NCBI RefSeq assembly: GCF_030814695.1
Contig: NZ_JAUSVL010000001.1
Location: 992,001-1,056,000 of the forward strand
Length of the DNA stretch: 64,000 nucleotides
Direction: 5' to 3'
Origin: Oligosphaera ethanolica
Lineage (GTDB): Bacteria > Verrucomicrobiota > Lentisphaeria > Oligosphaerales > Oligosphaeraceae
Below the pieces are notes generated by a model that was not told the DNA's origin, did no database searches, and saw only the letters and a list, made by a program, of their open reading frames with translations. Both the position numbers and the translations under genes were made by a program. Positions 1-8,535 of the stretch are shown here, one piece after another (the first letter of the stretch is position 1; each line of letters starts with the position of its first letter).

Positions 1-1284
1 AACGCCGCACGTGGCAACGGCCACGACGACCTGCTCCCGCCGCTGCTTGTCGCCATGGACGCTATCCACGCCCTCAACTACCGCTATCTGACCGAATACA
101 AGGTCGCCAATCTCTTCCGCGATCTGGCCTTCGTCATCTGGGAAAAGACTCCTGCCGAGAGTCGACGCACCATTGAGCAATTCCGCCCCAGCCCCCGCCA
201 AGACCAGCTGCTGCGCGCCGTCAACGCCCAGGTCGTTTTCGACTACGGCGGTTTTCATGACGCCATGGCCGCCCCCAAGCCCATGGTCTGCAAAAATGCC
301 TGCCAGGACAGCGACGGCGTCATCCTTCTCCTGGGGCAGGCCAACGGCCAGCAAGGCCAAGGCGCCATGGTGGCCCGCATCGCTGCCGACGGCCGTTTCT
401 CCAAGCTCATCGATATCGAAGAGTTTGCCCGCAAAACCCACCTTTACTTCGGTGACGACGACACGAGCTTTATCCACCTGCTCTGCGATTCCCAGTTCAT
501 TCTGGTCGCCAGTAACAATGGCCTGGGGGTATTCAACCGGCAATCCGGCGCGCTGCTCAGCACCTTCCACATACCCTTGCAGCCGAACAATACCTGCCTC
601 GCTCTCGTGGGCGACCGCCTCTTTGTGCAGACCACAAACGCCCTGCACGCCATGAATCTGCAAGGCGAAGAACGTCGGCTCTACTTCAGTCAGGAGCGCC
701 TCGAACCCCAACACGACCTCGACCGCGGCGGCCTCGCCAGCGACCTCGTCACCTGTGCCAACGGCGAGCTCTTTTTCCTGGTCTCGCACGAGGTCCCCAA
801 ACAACGCTATGCCAAACAGGAAATATGGCAACTGAAAACGGCGGACGACAGCCCGCAACTTTTTCTGGCGTTGCCCCCCAAACGCTGCTACGCGCTTGCA
901 CCCGGCAACCAAGCCCCGCTGGTCCTCGCCCTCGACCGCCAAAGCAATGTCATCTACCAGCTTGACCACGCGACCCGCACGTTGCAGCCGCTGGCCGAAG
1001 CCCCCAAAAAAGGCAAATACAGTTCGCCACGCCACATGCGCAACACCTTTTCCGATGTCAATATCCCGTATCCCTACCCCTATGTCCTCCACGAACATTT
1101 CCTCTGGGCCGGCGGCCACTACCCCGCCTGCATCAATCTCGCCGCACCTGAACAGTCGCCCCTGATCTGGTTGCCGCGGACGACTTGGGCATTCCCCCTG
1201 CGCAACGATGTCCTCTTCCTCAGACGTGACATGTGGTTCCGACTCCGCCTACGAGATAACGCCAGCCCAAAACCCCAGCCATGA
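1..1284 (+). CDS. Hypothetical protein, beta-propeller-like, 5' truncated
   Basis: The reading frame is open from the first base of the window, so the true start lies upstream. An in-frame ATG at 55 has no visible Shine-Dalgarno sequence and is probably internal. The visible part is about 427 residues. It has repeated blocks of hydrophobic beta-strand character, such as the stretches around FILVASNNGLGVFNRQSG and PLVLALDRQSNVIYQLDH, which suggest a WD40/PQQ-like propeller. I do not recognise a named family. A gene with a signal peptide follows 43 bases downstream, and a CsgG-like gene overlaps that one, so this is probably the upstream member of an envelope-related operon. The function is unknown; the fold is an inference from strand periodicity only. 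Confidence 0.6.
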   Translation, partial: NAARGNGHDDLLPPLLVAMDAIHALNYRYLTEYKVANLFRDLAFVIWEKTPAESRRTIEQFRPSPRQDQLLRAVNAQVVFDYGGFHDAMAAPKPMVCKNACQDSDGVILLLGQANGQQGQGAMVARIAADGRFSKLIDIEEFARKTHLYFGDDDTSFIHLLCDSQFILVASNNGLGVFNRQSGALLSTFHIPLQPNNTCLALVGDRLFVQTTNALHAMNLQGEERRLYFSQERLEPQHDLDRGGLASDLVTCANGELFFLVSHEVPKQRYAKQEIWQLKTADDSPQLFLALPPKRCYALAPGNQAPLVLALDRQSNVIYQLDHATRTLQPLAEAPKKGKYSSPRHMRNTFSDVNIPYPYPYVLHEHFLWAGGHYPACINLAAPEQSPLIWLPRTTWAFPLRNDVLFLRRDMWFRLRLRDNASPKPQP

Positions 1285-1327
1285 GCCACCTGCGCCGCAG
1301 CGCGCCACTCCACGGAGGGCATTCACC

Positions 1328-2122
1328 ATGATCCACCACGCCCAGCCATCACTACAGCGGCATCAGCTGCTGTTCCTGCTCGCCGTCGTCACCGCCGCGC
1401 TGTGCTGCCCAGACAACGCCACGGCCCAAGAACGGGAACCGGCAACAGCCAGCACCAAGTCGATCATCAATCTCTGGTCAGGCTGCGAGCAGCCCCTCCT
1501 CGTGCCCGCCGACGCGGCCTGGGCCGTCATCAGCGACCACGGCCGCAAACTCTTCAGCGGCAAAACTGACGGCGAACAGCCCGTCATCACCCTGCCGGCA
1601 TTGCCGCCAGACACCCGTGAAACAGCCGTGCTGACCGTCAACGGCCAGGTCCATGCCAAGCTGATTTTCTGGCCGCCGCAACTGCTTGACCAATGCCAAG
1701 CCGTCTTTGCCGACGCCCCCGGCCACGTCGCCACCGCCCTCAAACAACTCGGCATCCGTGATGCACCCGACCGCGACGAATCCGCCAGCTCCCCTGCGGC
1801 CAAGCCCCCGGCACGCATCCAGGGTTCCCTCCCATTCACGCCAAGCCCCGGCCTCACCCTGGTCTTCCCCGACCGCTGGTCTTTCCCCTGCGCCATTGCC
1901 GACGACTGGCGGGATATCACCCTCCACCACGCTAAGAAACCCGGCACGCTCAGCGTCATATATGACAAACACAGCCGCAGCATTGATGCCAATGGCGCCC
2001 TCAGCTACGTCGTCCTCAAAAAACACCGTAGCCAATGCGTCATCTTCAGCCCGGATTTTTCACTCACTGATATCGACAACGCCCTGCTCGTCAAAGCATT
2101 CCTTGAGGAGAAACAACCATGA
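1328..2122 (+). CDS. Secreted hypothetical protein upstream of CsgG-like gene
   Basis: This encodes about 264 residues. The start is the ATG at 1328, chosen because GGAGGG lies nine bases upstream and because translation from it gives a clear signal peptide: residues 10-28 are hydrophobic and are followed by an ATAQ cleavage-like site. The mature part has no family I recognise. It is rich in short beta-strand-like segments and has a Pro/Ala/Ser linker near residues 155-170. The stop codon overlaps the ATG of the next gene (ATGA arrangement), so the two are translationally coupled. Together with the CsgG-like partner it probably acts in the periplasm or outer membrane. That role is inferred from context. 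Confidence 0.7.
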   Translation: MIHHAQPSLQRHQLLFLLAVVTAALCCPDNATAQEREPATASTKSIINLWSGCEQPLLVPADAAWAVISDHGRKLFSGKTDGEQPVITLPALPPDTRETAVLTVNGQVHAKLIFWPPQLLDQCQAVFADAPGHVATALKQLGIRDAPDRDESASSPAAKPPARIQGSLPFTPSPGLTLVFPDRWSFPCAIADDWRDITLHHAKKPGTLSVIYDKHSRSIDANGALSYVVLKKHRSQCVIFSPDFSLTDIDNALLVKAFLEEKQP

Positions 2123-3081
2123 TGAAAAAACACCACGACAGCACCACCGCCCGCATCCTCGCCCTCGTCATCGTCCTGGCCACCTTTGGCGTCGCCACGA
2201 CCCGCGGCCAGGATGCCGCCACCGCCCCGGCCGCCGCCTCGAACTTCGTGCCCGTCGTCGCTGTCCTGCCCTTTGATGGCCGCGGCCGCCAGGCCGAATT
2301 GGAGAAAACCGGCAAGTCCGTCGCCGATCTGGTCTTCGTCAAGCTCCTCGAAGATAACGTCAATCTCGTCGAACGCGCCGATCTGGACAAGGCCCTCGAC
2401 GAATTGCATCTGTCCGCCGTCGGTCTGGTCAGCCCCGACTCGCAACTGCAGCTCGGACGCCTTGTCGGTGCCAAAATCCTCATTACGGGCTCACTCTTCG
2501 AAGCCGGCGGCAAAAAATACGCCGTGGCCAAAATCATCGGCACCGAAACCACCCGCGTCCTCGGCTGCAGCGCCAGCGGCCATGGCGAATACACCGACCT
2601 GGCGCCCGAACTGGCCGCCAAAATCGCCGCCGTCCTCCACAAAGACGCCGAAAAACTCCTCCCGCGCAAAACCACGGTCTTCGCCGCCGCCGACCGCCTT
2701 GCCGACGTCAAAGGCCGCCAGCGCCAGGTCTTCCTCAGCGTCACCGAGGACATCGCCATGCCCATACCCGACCCCGCCGCCGAAATCGAACTCAAAAAGC
2801 TGCTCATCGCCCTCGATTTCACCATCACCAGCAACCGCGCCGAGGCCGACTTCGCCATCATCTGCGAAGCCATCGCCAGCAACGCCGGCAGCTACCACAA
2901 ATTCAGCAGCGCCGCCGCGCGCGTCGAGCTCTCGGTCTACCAGGCCAAGGACAACCAGCTCCTCGCCACCGGCGCCACCAAGGAAACCGTCGCCGGCGCG
3001 TCATACGTCGTCGCCGCCAAAGACGCCATCGGTCAGGCCACCCTGCGCCTCGCCGCCGATCTCCTCAAATGCCTGAAATGA
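2119..3081 (+). CDS. CsgG/FlgO-like outer-membrane-associated protein
   Basis: The protein is 320 residues with an N-terminal signal peptide (about residues 10-30, ending near RGQ). The segment VAVLPFDGRG, the later LVERADLDKAL and the LGRLVGAKILITGSLFE block follow the pattern of the CsgG/FlgO/penicillin-binding activator LpoB superfamily. In those proteins a small alpha/beta domain handles assembly of envelope structures. There is no lipobox cysteine at the cleavage region, unlike true CsgG lipoproteins. The C-terminal third (from about residue 200) looks like a second related domain. It is coupled to the upstream secreted protein by an ATGA overlap. Assignment to the superfamily is good; the specific role (secretion pore, assembly factor or stress sensor) cannot be told. 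Confidence 0.75.
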   Translation: MMKKHHDSTTARILALVIVLATFGVATTRGQDAATAPAAASNFVPVVAVLPFDGRGRQAELEKTGKSVADLVFVKLLEDNVNLVERADLDKALDELHLSAVGLVSPDSQLQLGRLVGAKILITGSLFEAGGKKYAVAKIIGTETTRVLGCSASGHGEYTDLAPELAAKIAAVLHKDAEKLLPRKTTVFAAADRLADVKGRQRQVFLSVTEDIAMPIPDPAAEIELKKLLIALDFTITSNRAEADFAIICEAIASNAGSYHKFSSAAARVELSVYQAKDNQLLATGATKETVAGASYVVAAKDAIGQATLRLAADLLKCLK

Positions 3082-3109
3082 GTGCCGGCGGGAGACACCG
3101 GTGGGAGGT

Positions 3110-3400
3110 AATCGGTCAGTGATTGATATTTGTTGTCCCCGCGGCCTTTTGATCGCCCTGTCGCAAACCTTCATCCTGTTGGCATTAGAGCGCTGAAAGC
3201 GCGATCTATAATAGCCCAGGGCAAGCGACGCCGAAGGCGGAGCGTCGCCCTGGGTAGAGCGACATTATGGTTCGTGTTCCTCGGCCTCTTTTGCTCCAGT
3301 CGGCGAAGCTGACTGGAGCAAAAGAGGCAATGGAACGATGTAATGTCTTTCCTTTCCAGTGCCTTAGCGCTCTGCGCGGCGATTTTTAGGTCGCCCCTAC
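3110..3400 (-). repeat. Dispersed multi-hairpin repeat, family A copy 1
   Basis: This fills most of the gene-free stretch 3082-3615; I see no credible gene there. Read on the minus strand it has the same order of parts as the copies near 28903-29160 and 36614-36850: a 45-bp hairpin (3284-3328) with the loop-side sequence CAGTCAGCTTCGCCGACTG, a second hairpin built on CCCAGGGC/GCCCTGGG, and a short GCGCTTTCAGCGC hairpin. The end shared with the other copies, ATCGGTCAGTGATTGATAT, lies at 3111. The arms differ from the other copies, but both arms differ together. Confidence 0.75.
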
Positions 3401-3615
3401 AGGGCTGACCAATGACCCGGCGGGAGACGCCGTCCAGCCCTGGGACCGCCGCCGTCCCGGCAACAAAAAACTCTGCGCTGGGAGCTCCACGCGGGAAACA
3501 GCGTCGCCCGGGATAAGTATGATCACCCGCAGCACAGCATGCGTTCCTGCTCAGGGGTGCTTGCCGAACGCTGCTGGCGCGGCAGGGTGTCGCCGGTACC
3601 GGCAGCGTTTGGGGT

Positions 3616-5748
3616 TCAGCGCACGGGCACCAAGGCGATGGCGTCGATCCAGAGCGCCCAGTGTTGATCGCTTTCGCGCGGCGCGGTGAGCCGCAGATGA
3701 AAAACGCGTTGTCCCTTGGTCAGGTGAACCGTCCCCAGAGTGGCCATGCCCTCAGGGGCACCGTCAACATCGCCCACGATGTCCCCAAACATATCCAGTG
3801 CTTGTTCCCCAACTTGGGTTCTGGGTCCGTCGTCGAAACTCCAGTAGAACGGCGACAGCGACGTGGGCTTCTTGATGATTCTGGACAGGTTGTTGCCGGA
3901 AAACAGCACCCGGTAGTCGCCATCGGCCGGAACATCGATTTTCAGGTCAACGCCGTAGCCCTTTTCACCGGGTGGGTTCTTTTGCCAGATATTGAGATAT
4001 TTGCCGCCGGAATACTCCGGGTTCTGCGATGCCCCGAAGGCCTCGCGGTCATAATCACCGTCTTCCGCCTCCACGACGATCAGCGAGCTTTGCCCGACCC
4101 GGTCAATGGCCACGATGTCCCGGCAGCCGCGTATAAACACGCAGTCCGGCGCGGCAAAAAGCATGCCGCGGTTCTCTTTGAAGATTGAGGCCGACAGCGA
4201 AAAGGGCAGTTCGCCTTCGCTACCGGCAAAGGGCGTTTCCCGCCCGAAGGAGTCGATGCCGACCAGGTCCTGGTCCGGCGCTGGCACGGCCTTGATCCGG
4301 ACGCGGTCAATGCTCTGGCTATCCAGAAACCGTGCGGGGCCTTCGCCGCGATGGGCGACGACCACGGCAAGGTCCGCGCCGGCACCCGCGCCAGCGCCGA
4401 AGAAATAGACCTTGAAGCCCGGTAATTCCTTGCTGCTACAAAACGTTCTCGCCGCCAGCAAATGTGCCCCGACAGCGTAGGTGACGGCAGTCGGATTCGG
4501 CTTCCAGTCCATTGTCATGAGCGGACGATAGGTGTTGTTGGAGGGAGCGTGTAAATGGATGTATTTGTGGCTGCGGATGCCCCGGGCGAGGTTGTTGAGC
4601 GGCACCAACGTCGATTCCTCGGTATTTTCAATGGGCAGGGCCAAGCCGTATTTTTCCTGCAGGGCCTGGTACTCCGCGACCCGATCCTTCCGGTCGGTGT
4701 AGTGGACGCTCAGGATGTCCAGGTACTTGCCTATACCAGCCTTGAAAAACGGTTCGCAGAGCGCGACACTGGAGGTAAAGCCGGGGCCGGCAATCTTGGC
4801 GTTCGGATTACCGCGGCGGAGCGCCGCGCTGGTATGCTCCAGCAGCTCGACGAATTCTTCCGCCGTCCCAACCCAGAAATGACCGCCACCGGCCACTTCA
4901 TTCCAGACCTCCCAGACCTGTATATCGTCTTTGAACTCACGGGCGATCTGTTCGACCATTTGGTCCCAAAGCCGGTAATCCGCCGGCTTGACCCGGCAGA
5001 AAAGCGGACCGCCATCGCCTTTGGCGTCGTTTGCGTCGGGTTTGCTTGACAGAATTCGCGGGGTCTGGACGATTTCCCCGAGGATGTTTATCCCCTGCTT
5101 CCGGAATTCATCAACCTGCCGTCGGACCTGTGAGAGGTCCAGAACGACCTGGCCGTCCTTGACCGAGATCGTATACATGTGCAGCCAGAAGTTCAACCTG
5201 GTCCAGGACGCTCCCAACAGGCGCATGCTGGCGGCAATCTGCGCAGGGCGGTCCTGCTGGTCCAGGTGCGACGGGTAGCCTCGATACACCCCGTACATGA
5301 TCCCCCATAGGGAATCGAGCGTAGCTGGCTGGGGCGGATAGACCACGGCGGCAGTCGTTGTCTCGTTCGCGGTCAGGTCGCCGCATGTTGCCGTCAGGGT
5401 CAATTGATAGTGGCCGCGGTTGGGGAAAGACAAGGGCAGCGGGGCTTCGACGGTCCCATCGCCGTCCCGGGCGATCACCACGGAGCCAGCAGCCGTCCAC
5501 GGCCCGCAGGTTTCGCGTGCCGCGTAGTTCAGTTGCACCGGGCCGGAACCACCCACGATCCGGGCACTGATCTGAACTGCTTCGTTGTCGGCAAAAAGCA
5601 GCGCCGGTCGGTCACCGGCCCGAGCCGAAACGGCTAAATCCGCCGCAACGGCAGTGGCACCGGCAAGCTGCATCAGGAGGGCGACCGCGACCAGACACAT
5701 CATCGACCTACGCCCGGCGAACCACGAGAAACGGCCTTTGCTCAGCAT
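3616..5748 (-). CDS. Secreted clan GH-A glycoside hydrolase (GH39-like)
   Basis: This is a 710-residue protein with a signal peptide. The start is the ATG at 5748, with AAGGTGG six bases away; an adjacent in-frame ATG at 5751 is possible, and the longer frame upstream lacks support. Residues about 30-145 look like an immunoglobulin-type beta domain. They are followed by a TIM-barrel region. In VWEVWNEVAGG the Glu near residue 284 fits the acid/base of clan GH-A, and the Glu in LPIENTEES near residue 374 fits the nucleophile, about 90 residues later as expected. The last ~200 residues look like a beta-sandwich, probably carbohydrate binding. GH39 or a relative is most likely, with GH5-like an alternative. 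The substrate is unknown. It acts outside the cytoplasm. Confidence 0.75.
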   Translation of the reverse strand: MLSKGRFSWFAGRRSMMCLVAVALLMQLAGATAVAADLAVSARAGDRPALLFADNEAVQISARIVGGSGPVQLNYAARETCGPWTAAGSVVIARDGDGTVEAPLPLSFPNRGHYQLTLTATCGDLTANETTTAAVVYPPQPATLDSLWGIMYGVYRGYPSHLDQQDRPAQIAASMRLLGASWTRLNFWLHMYTISVKDGQVVLDLSQVRRQVDEFRKQGINILGEIVQTPRILSSKPDANDAKGDGGPLFCRVKPADYRLWDQMVEQIAREFKDDIQVWEVWNEVAGGGHFWVGTAEEFVELLEHTSAALRRGNPNAKIAGPGFTSSVALCEPFFKAGIGKYLDILSVHYTDRKDRVAEYQALQEKYGLALPIENTEESTLVPLNNLARGIRSHKYIHLHAPSNNTYRPLMTMDWKPNPTAVTYAVGAHLLAARTFCSSKELPGFKVYFFGAGAGAGADLAVVVAHRGEGPARFLDSQSIDRVRIKAVPAPDQDLVGIDSFGRETPFAGSEGELPFSLSASIFKENRGMLFAAPDCVFIRGCRDIVAIDRVGQSSLIVVEAEDGDYDREAFGASQNPEYSGGKYLNIWQKNPPGEKGYGVDLKIDVPADGDYRVLFSGNNLSRIIKKPTSLSPFYWSFDDGPRTQVGEQALDMFGDIVGDVDGAPEGMATLGTVHLTKGQRVFHLRLTAPRESDQHWALWIDAIALVPVR

Positions 5749-5988
5749 CATCAACCACCTTTGTTTTGTTGTCCCTGCCCCGCCCGCGCAACCCGGCATG
5801 TCCTTAACGACGGCCTGGCGGTGCGTTGCAAGAACGAGCACCCAATACACAACATAGCGACCTGACAACCATTGTATTGCATCACACGCTCGCAAATCCT
5901 GGCCACGCCACGCCCAACTCGCCATGACGCCGTGCACCCACGACCTGGCATGGAATCGAGCGTAAGCACTCGGATCTTCACCCTATTT

Positions 5989-7221
5989 TCAATACCTATC
6001 GCTTTCTTGATCAACCGCGGGATTGAGAAGAAAATCCAATAGCGAAACAACCTCTATGCCCTGAACACGGTCACCATATACCGGCGCGAGCGATATCACC
6101 GTCTTGGGATAATTGTCGGGGATGGCCAGCAATGAACGGGTTTCCCGTGCCCGCGTCACCGGATCATCCATGGCTGTGGTCACCTGATAATAATGGGGCT
6201 CAGACGATTTTATGGCAACGAAGTCGACCTCATAACGGTCAATCTCGCCGCTGCACACCCTGTCATGGCGACGGCACAATTCTGTATAAACGAGATTTTC
6301 GATCAGTTGGGCGATGTCCCCAGCCCGAAATCCCACCCGCGCATGCCGCAGGCCCACGTCGCTCGCATAAAACTTGTTGTTGATCTCAAGGTACTTCTTA
6401 CCCTTGATATCGTAGCGGGGCACTTTGCTGAACAACTGCGCGTCTTCCAACGCACGCAGGTAATTGATGACCGATTGCACGTTGGTCTTAAGCTGCTGAC
6501 TTTTCAAATAGGCGCTGATACGCGACGCCGTCAGGGGATTCGCAATGTTGTCATAGGCAAAGTTGCAGATCGCATCCAGCAAGGCCGCGTTGCGAATGTT
6601 CTGCCGCCGCACAATGTCCTTTAGGACAATCGAATCATGGATGCCGTTCAAGAACAACAAAGCCGTGTCGTCACTCAGCGTATCCAGTATCCGCAAGCCC
6701 GGCATGCCGCCATAACGAAGGTAGAGCTGAAAAAGCTGCTCCGGCGTCGATACTTCCGGATAAAAATCCCTGAATTCACGCAGAGAAAGGGGATAGAGCA
6801 CTATTTCAACGTAGCGACCGGTCAGTTTCGAGGCAAGTTCACCGGAAAACAGGGTCGAATTCGACCCCGTTATAGTCACGTCATAGCGATCTGGCTGACC
6901 AGACCAGGACGCTACCGCCCGCTCCCATTCACTGATGTCCTGGACCTCGTCGATCAAAACATGAATCTTGCCGGAAACATGGGCGGAGCGTGCAATGACA
7001 TGGTCATTCAAGGCGCGGTAATCACGTATGAAATCATACTCCAACGATTCCATATCCACGTAGACAATGGCATCCGGGGCTACACCCTCGGTGCTCAACA
7101 GCTCCATGATCTGCCGGACAAAGACGCTCTTCCCCACGCGACGCATGCCGGTGATCGCTTTTACCACCGGCTTTCCAAGAAATGGTCGGATTTTTTCCAG
7201 GTAATGCTCTCTAATGATCAT
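5989..7221 (-). CDS. AAA ATPase with DUF4143 domain
   Basis: A 410-residue protein that starts with AGGGTGATG placed upstream of the ATG at 7221. The Walker A motif GMRRVGKS is near residue 26, and a Walker B-like VLIDEVQDI lies near residue 90. The pattern ITGSNS and the C-terminal nuclease-like DUF4143 region (ending EVDFVAIKSSEPHYYQV) match the widespread AAA_14/DUF4143 family. The biological role of this family is poorly known; its members are often found in variable genomic regions and have been suggested to act in toxin-antitoxin or DNA-related processes. The gene and its 5' flank are visibly poorer in GC than the surroundings, which is consistent with acquisition by transfer. It stands alone, not in an obvious operon. 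Confidence 0.85.
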   Translation of the reverse strand: MIIREHYLEKIRPFLGKPVVKAITGMRRVGKSVFVRQIMELLSTEGVAPDAIVYVDMESLEYDFIRDYRALNDHVIARSAHVSGKIHVLIDEVQDISEWERAVASWSGQPDRYDVTITGSNSTLFSGELASKLTGRYVEIVLYPLSLREFRDFYPEVSTPEQLFQLYLRYGGMPGLRILDTLSDDTALLFLNGIHDSIVLKDIVRRQNIRNAALLDAICNFAYDNIANPLTASRISAYLKSQQLKTNVQSVINYLRALEDAQLFSKVPRYDIKGKKYLEINNKFYASDVGLRHARVGFRAGDIAQLIENLVYTELCRRHDRVCSGEIDRYEVDFVAIKSSEPHYYQVTTAMDDPVTRARETRSLLAIPDNYPKTVISLAPVYGDRVQGIEVVSLLDFLLNPAVDQESDRY

Positions 7222-7290
7222 ACCGCATCACCCTTCACTAATGACATCGACACAGCCTCGCACTGACAGGACATTCAACTACGTTTGAAA

Positions 7291-7485
7291 TTATAGCTTA
7301 GTCAACGGTTTATTCAAATACAATTGAAATTCTTGCCCATTCACCAGGTAATCGGTCACCCATTGGTAGAGATCATCCGAGAAGTCCCGAAACGACTTTT
7401 GCCTGTCAAGACAACCTTCGCCCGGCGTTCTTTTGACCACATATTTGGTATGCCTTTCGAAAAACAACGTTGAAAAGTTCCGCAC
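7291..7485 (-). CDS. Small hypothetical ORF or gene remnant
   Basis: This is a 64-residue ORF in the AT-richer stretch between the DUF4143 ATPase and a palindromic repeat. The protein has a plausible amino-acid make-up (basic N-terminus, then a helix-like SFRDFSDDLYQWVTDYLV) and no low-complexity bias. I see no Shine-Dalgarno sequence, and it resembles no family I know. It could be a real small gene, part of a horizontally acquired segment with the ATPase, or the tail of a decayed gene. Confidence 0.25.
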   Translation of the reverse strand: MRNFSTLFFERHTKYVVKRTPGEGCLDRQKSFRDFSDDLYQWVTDYLVNGQEFQLYLNKPLTKL

Positions 7486-7503
7486 ATACTATCGTCTGTT
7501 GAC

Positions 7504-7690
7504 GCTCAGCGCATTGCGGCTGTCGCTTCGCGACAGCCGCAATGCGCTGAGCCGAAAATGGATAGGTGGGGGAGCGCGAGGGGGAGGAAAGGAGCAATGG
7601 GCCACAGACCTGCGCCGCAGGCGCAGGGATAGTCGGATAGCCGCGCAGCGGCGGCCCGAGCGAAGCGAAGGGTATTTTCCTCCCCCTCGC
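7504..7690 (-). terminator. Double-hairpin element, family C copy 1 (terminator-like)
   Basis: Two long palindromes lie about 25-210 bases past the 3' end of the minus-strand DUF1080 gene. The first (7504-7552) is a near-perfect stem of about 23 bp closed by a TTC loop. The second has the arms GCGAGGGGGAGGAAA and TTTCCTCCCCCTCGC (7576-7690). In this copy an extra ~75-bp segment with its own small hairpins has been inserted in the loop. The linker GGATAGGTGGGGGAGC is shared with copies at 18086-18202 and 43892-44006. Position and symmetry suggest a transcript 3'-end structure. Confidence 0.65.
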
Positions 7691-7713
7691 AAAAACCAAC
7701 TATACCAACGTCC

Positions 7714-8466
7714 TCACAGGTGCAGTGGGCGGCACCAGATATTGCGGAAGCGGACGCGGTCGTTGTGGTCCTGCAGTTCCAGTGCGCCGACAGCGGGATG
7801 CGGCTGCGCGTAGGTGGCCAGCTTCTTGAATTGGGTCGGCCCCAGCATGGGCTGCATATGATGGAGGAGAATGCCGTCCATGAACAGAGTCAGATAGGCG
7901 GGCGCCAGCAGCTTGTCGCCAGCGAAACGCGGCGCGATCCAAATGATGTCGTAGGCGCTCCACTGGCCACGGCGGGGCGCGGCGTTGACCAGGGGCGGCT
8001 GCTGGCCGTACACGGCGCCGGGAATGCCATCAGCGTAAACCGGATAATTCCAGTTGTCGATGATCTGAATTTCGTAGAGCCGCATCATGAAGATGCCGCT
8101 GTTGCCGTGGTCAATCTGCTCCTGCCCGGCCGCCAGGATCGGTAGCTGATATTCGACATGGACCTGGCAGTCGCCGAATTCGCTGCGGGTGTGGATATTG
8201 CCGGCCTTGGGCACACTCTCGATATAGCCGTCGGCGACCTTCCAGCTGTGCGGTTGGCCGTCCTTGCCGACCCACTCGTCGCTGTTCTTGCCATCAAAAA
8301 GCACCAGCGCATCGGACGGCGGCAGGCCGGACTGCTCCTGCGTCGGGAAACGACCGGCGGTCACCACCGGCGGCAGGGGCCGCTGGCCGTCATGCACGCG
8401 CCACGGCGTACCGGGAAGCATCGGGGTGTCGGGATAACCAGGATGGGTCTTGATTTCGTCTGCCAT
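7714..8466 (-). CDS. DUF1080 protein (3-keto-disaccharide hydrolase-like), paralog 1
   Basis: The protein is 250 residues and has an AGAGGACAAG ribosome-binding site. The block DALVLFDGKNSDEWVGKDG followed by WKVADGYIESVP and FGDCQVHVEYQLP is the hallmark of the DUF1080/3-keto-disaccharide hydrolase family, a concanavalin-like beta-sandwich. The NSGIFMMRLYEIQI segment is also typical. Unlike most family members it has no signal peptide, so it should act in the cytoplasm. It is the last gene of a minus-strand set with a flavoprotein, a dehydratase, a dehydrogenase and a ROK regulator. That context fits removal or hydrolysis of an oxidised (3-keto) sugar. A clear paralog sits at 15774-16535. 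Catalytic activity is inferred from the family name only. Confidence 0.85.
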   Translation of the reverse strand: MADEIKTHPGYPDTPMLPGTPWRVHDGQRPLPPVVTAGRFPTQEQSGLPPSDALVLFDGKNSDEWVGKDGQPHSWKVADGYIESVPKAGNIHTRSEFGDCQVHVEYQLPILAAGQEQIDHGNSGIFMMRLYEIQIIDNWNYPVYADGIPGAVYGQQPPLVNAAPRRGQWSAYDIIWIAPRFAGDKLLAPAYLTLFMDGILLHHMQPMLGPTQFKKLATYAQPHPAVGALELQDHNDRVRFRNIWCRPLHL

Positions 8467-8535
8467 GATCTTGTCCTCTGCTGTTTGTATAACCGAAACA
8501 ATACCAGGCGCGACGCCATGCCACGCGCCGGCGCC

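Noticed and set aside
3130-3312. 60-residue ORF after the CsgG-like gene
   Set aside because: It lies wholly inside family A copy 1 and reads through its hairpins.
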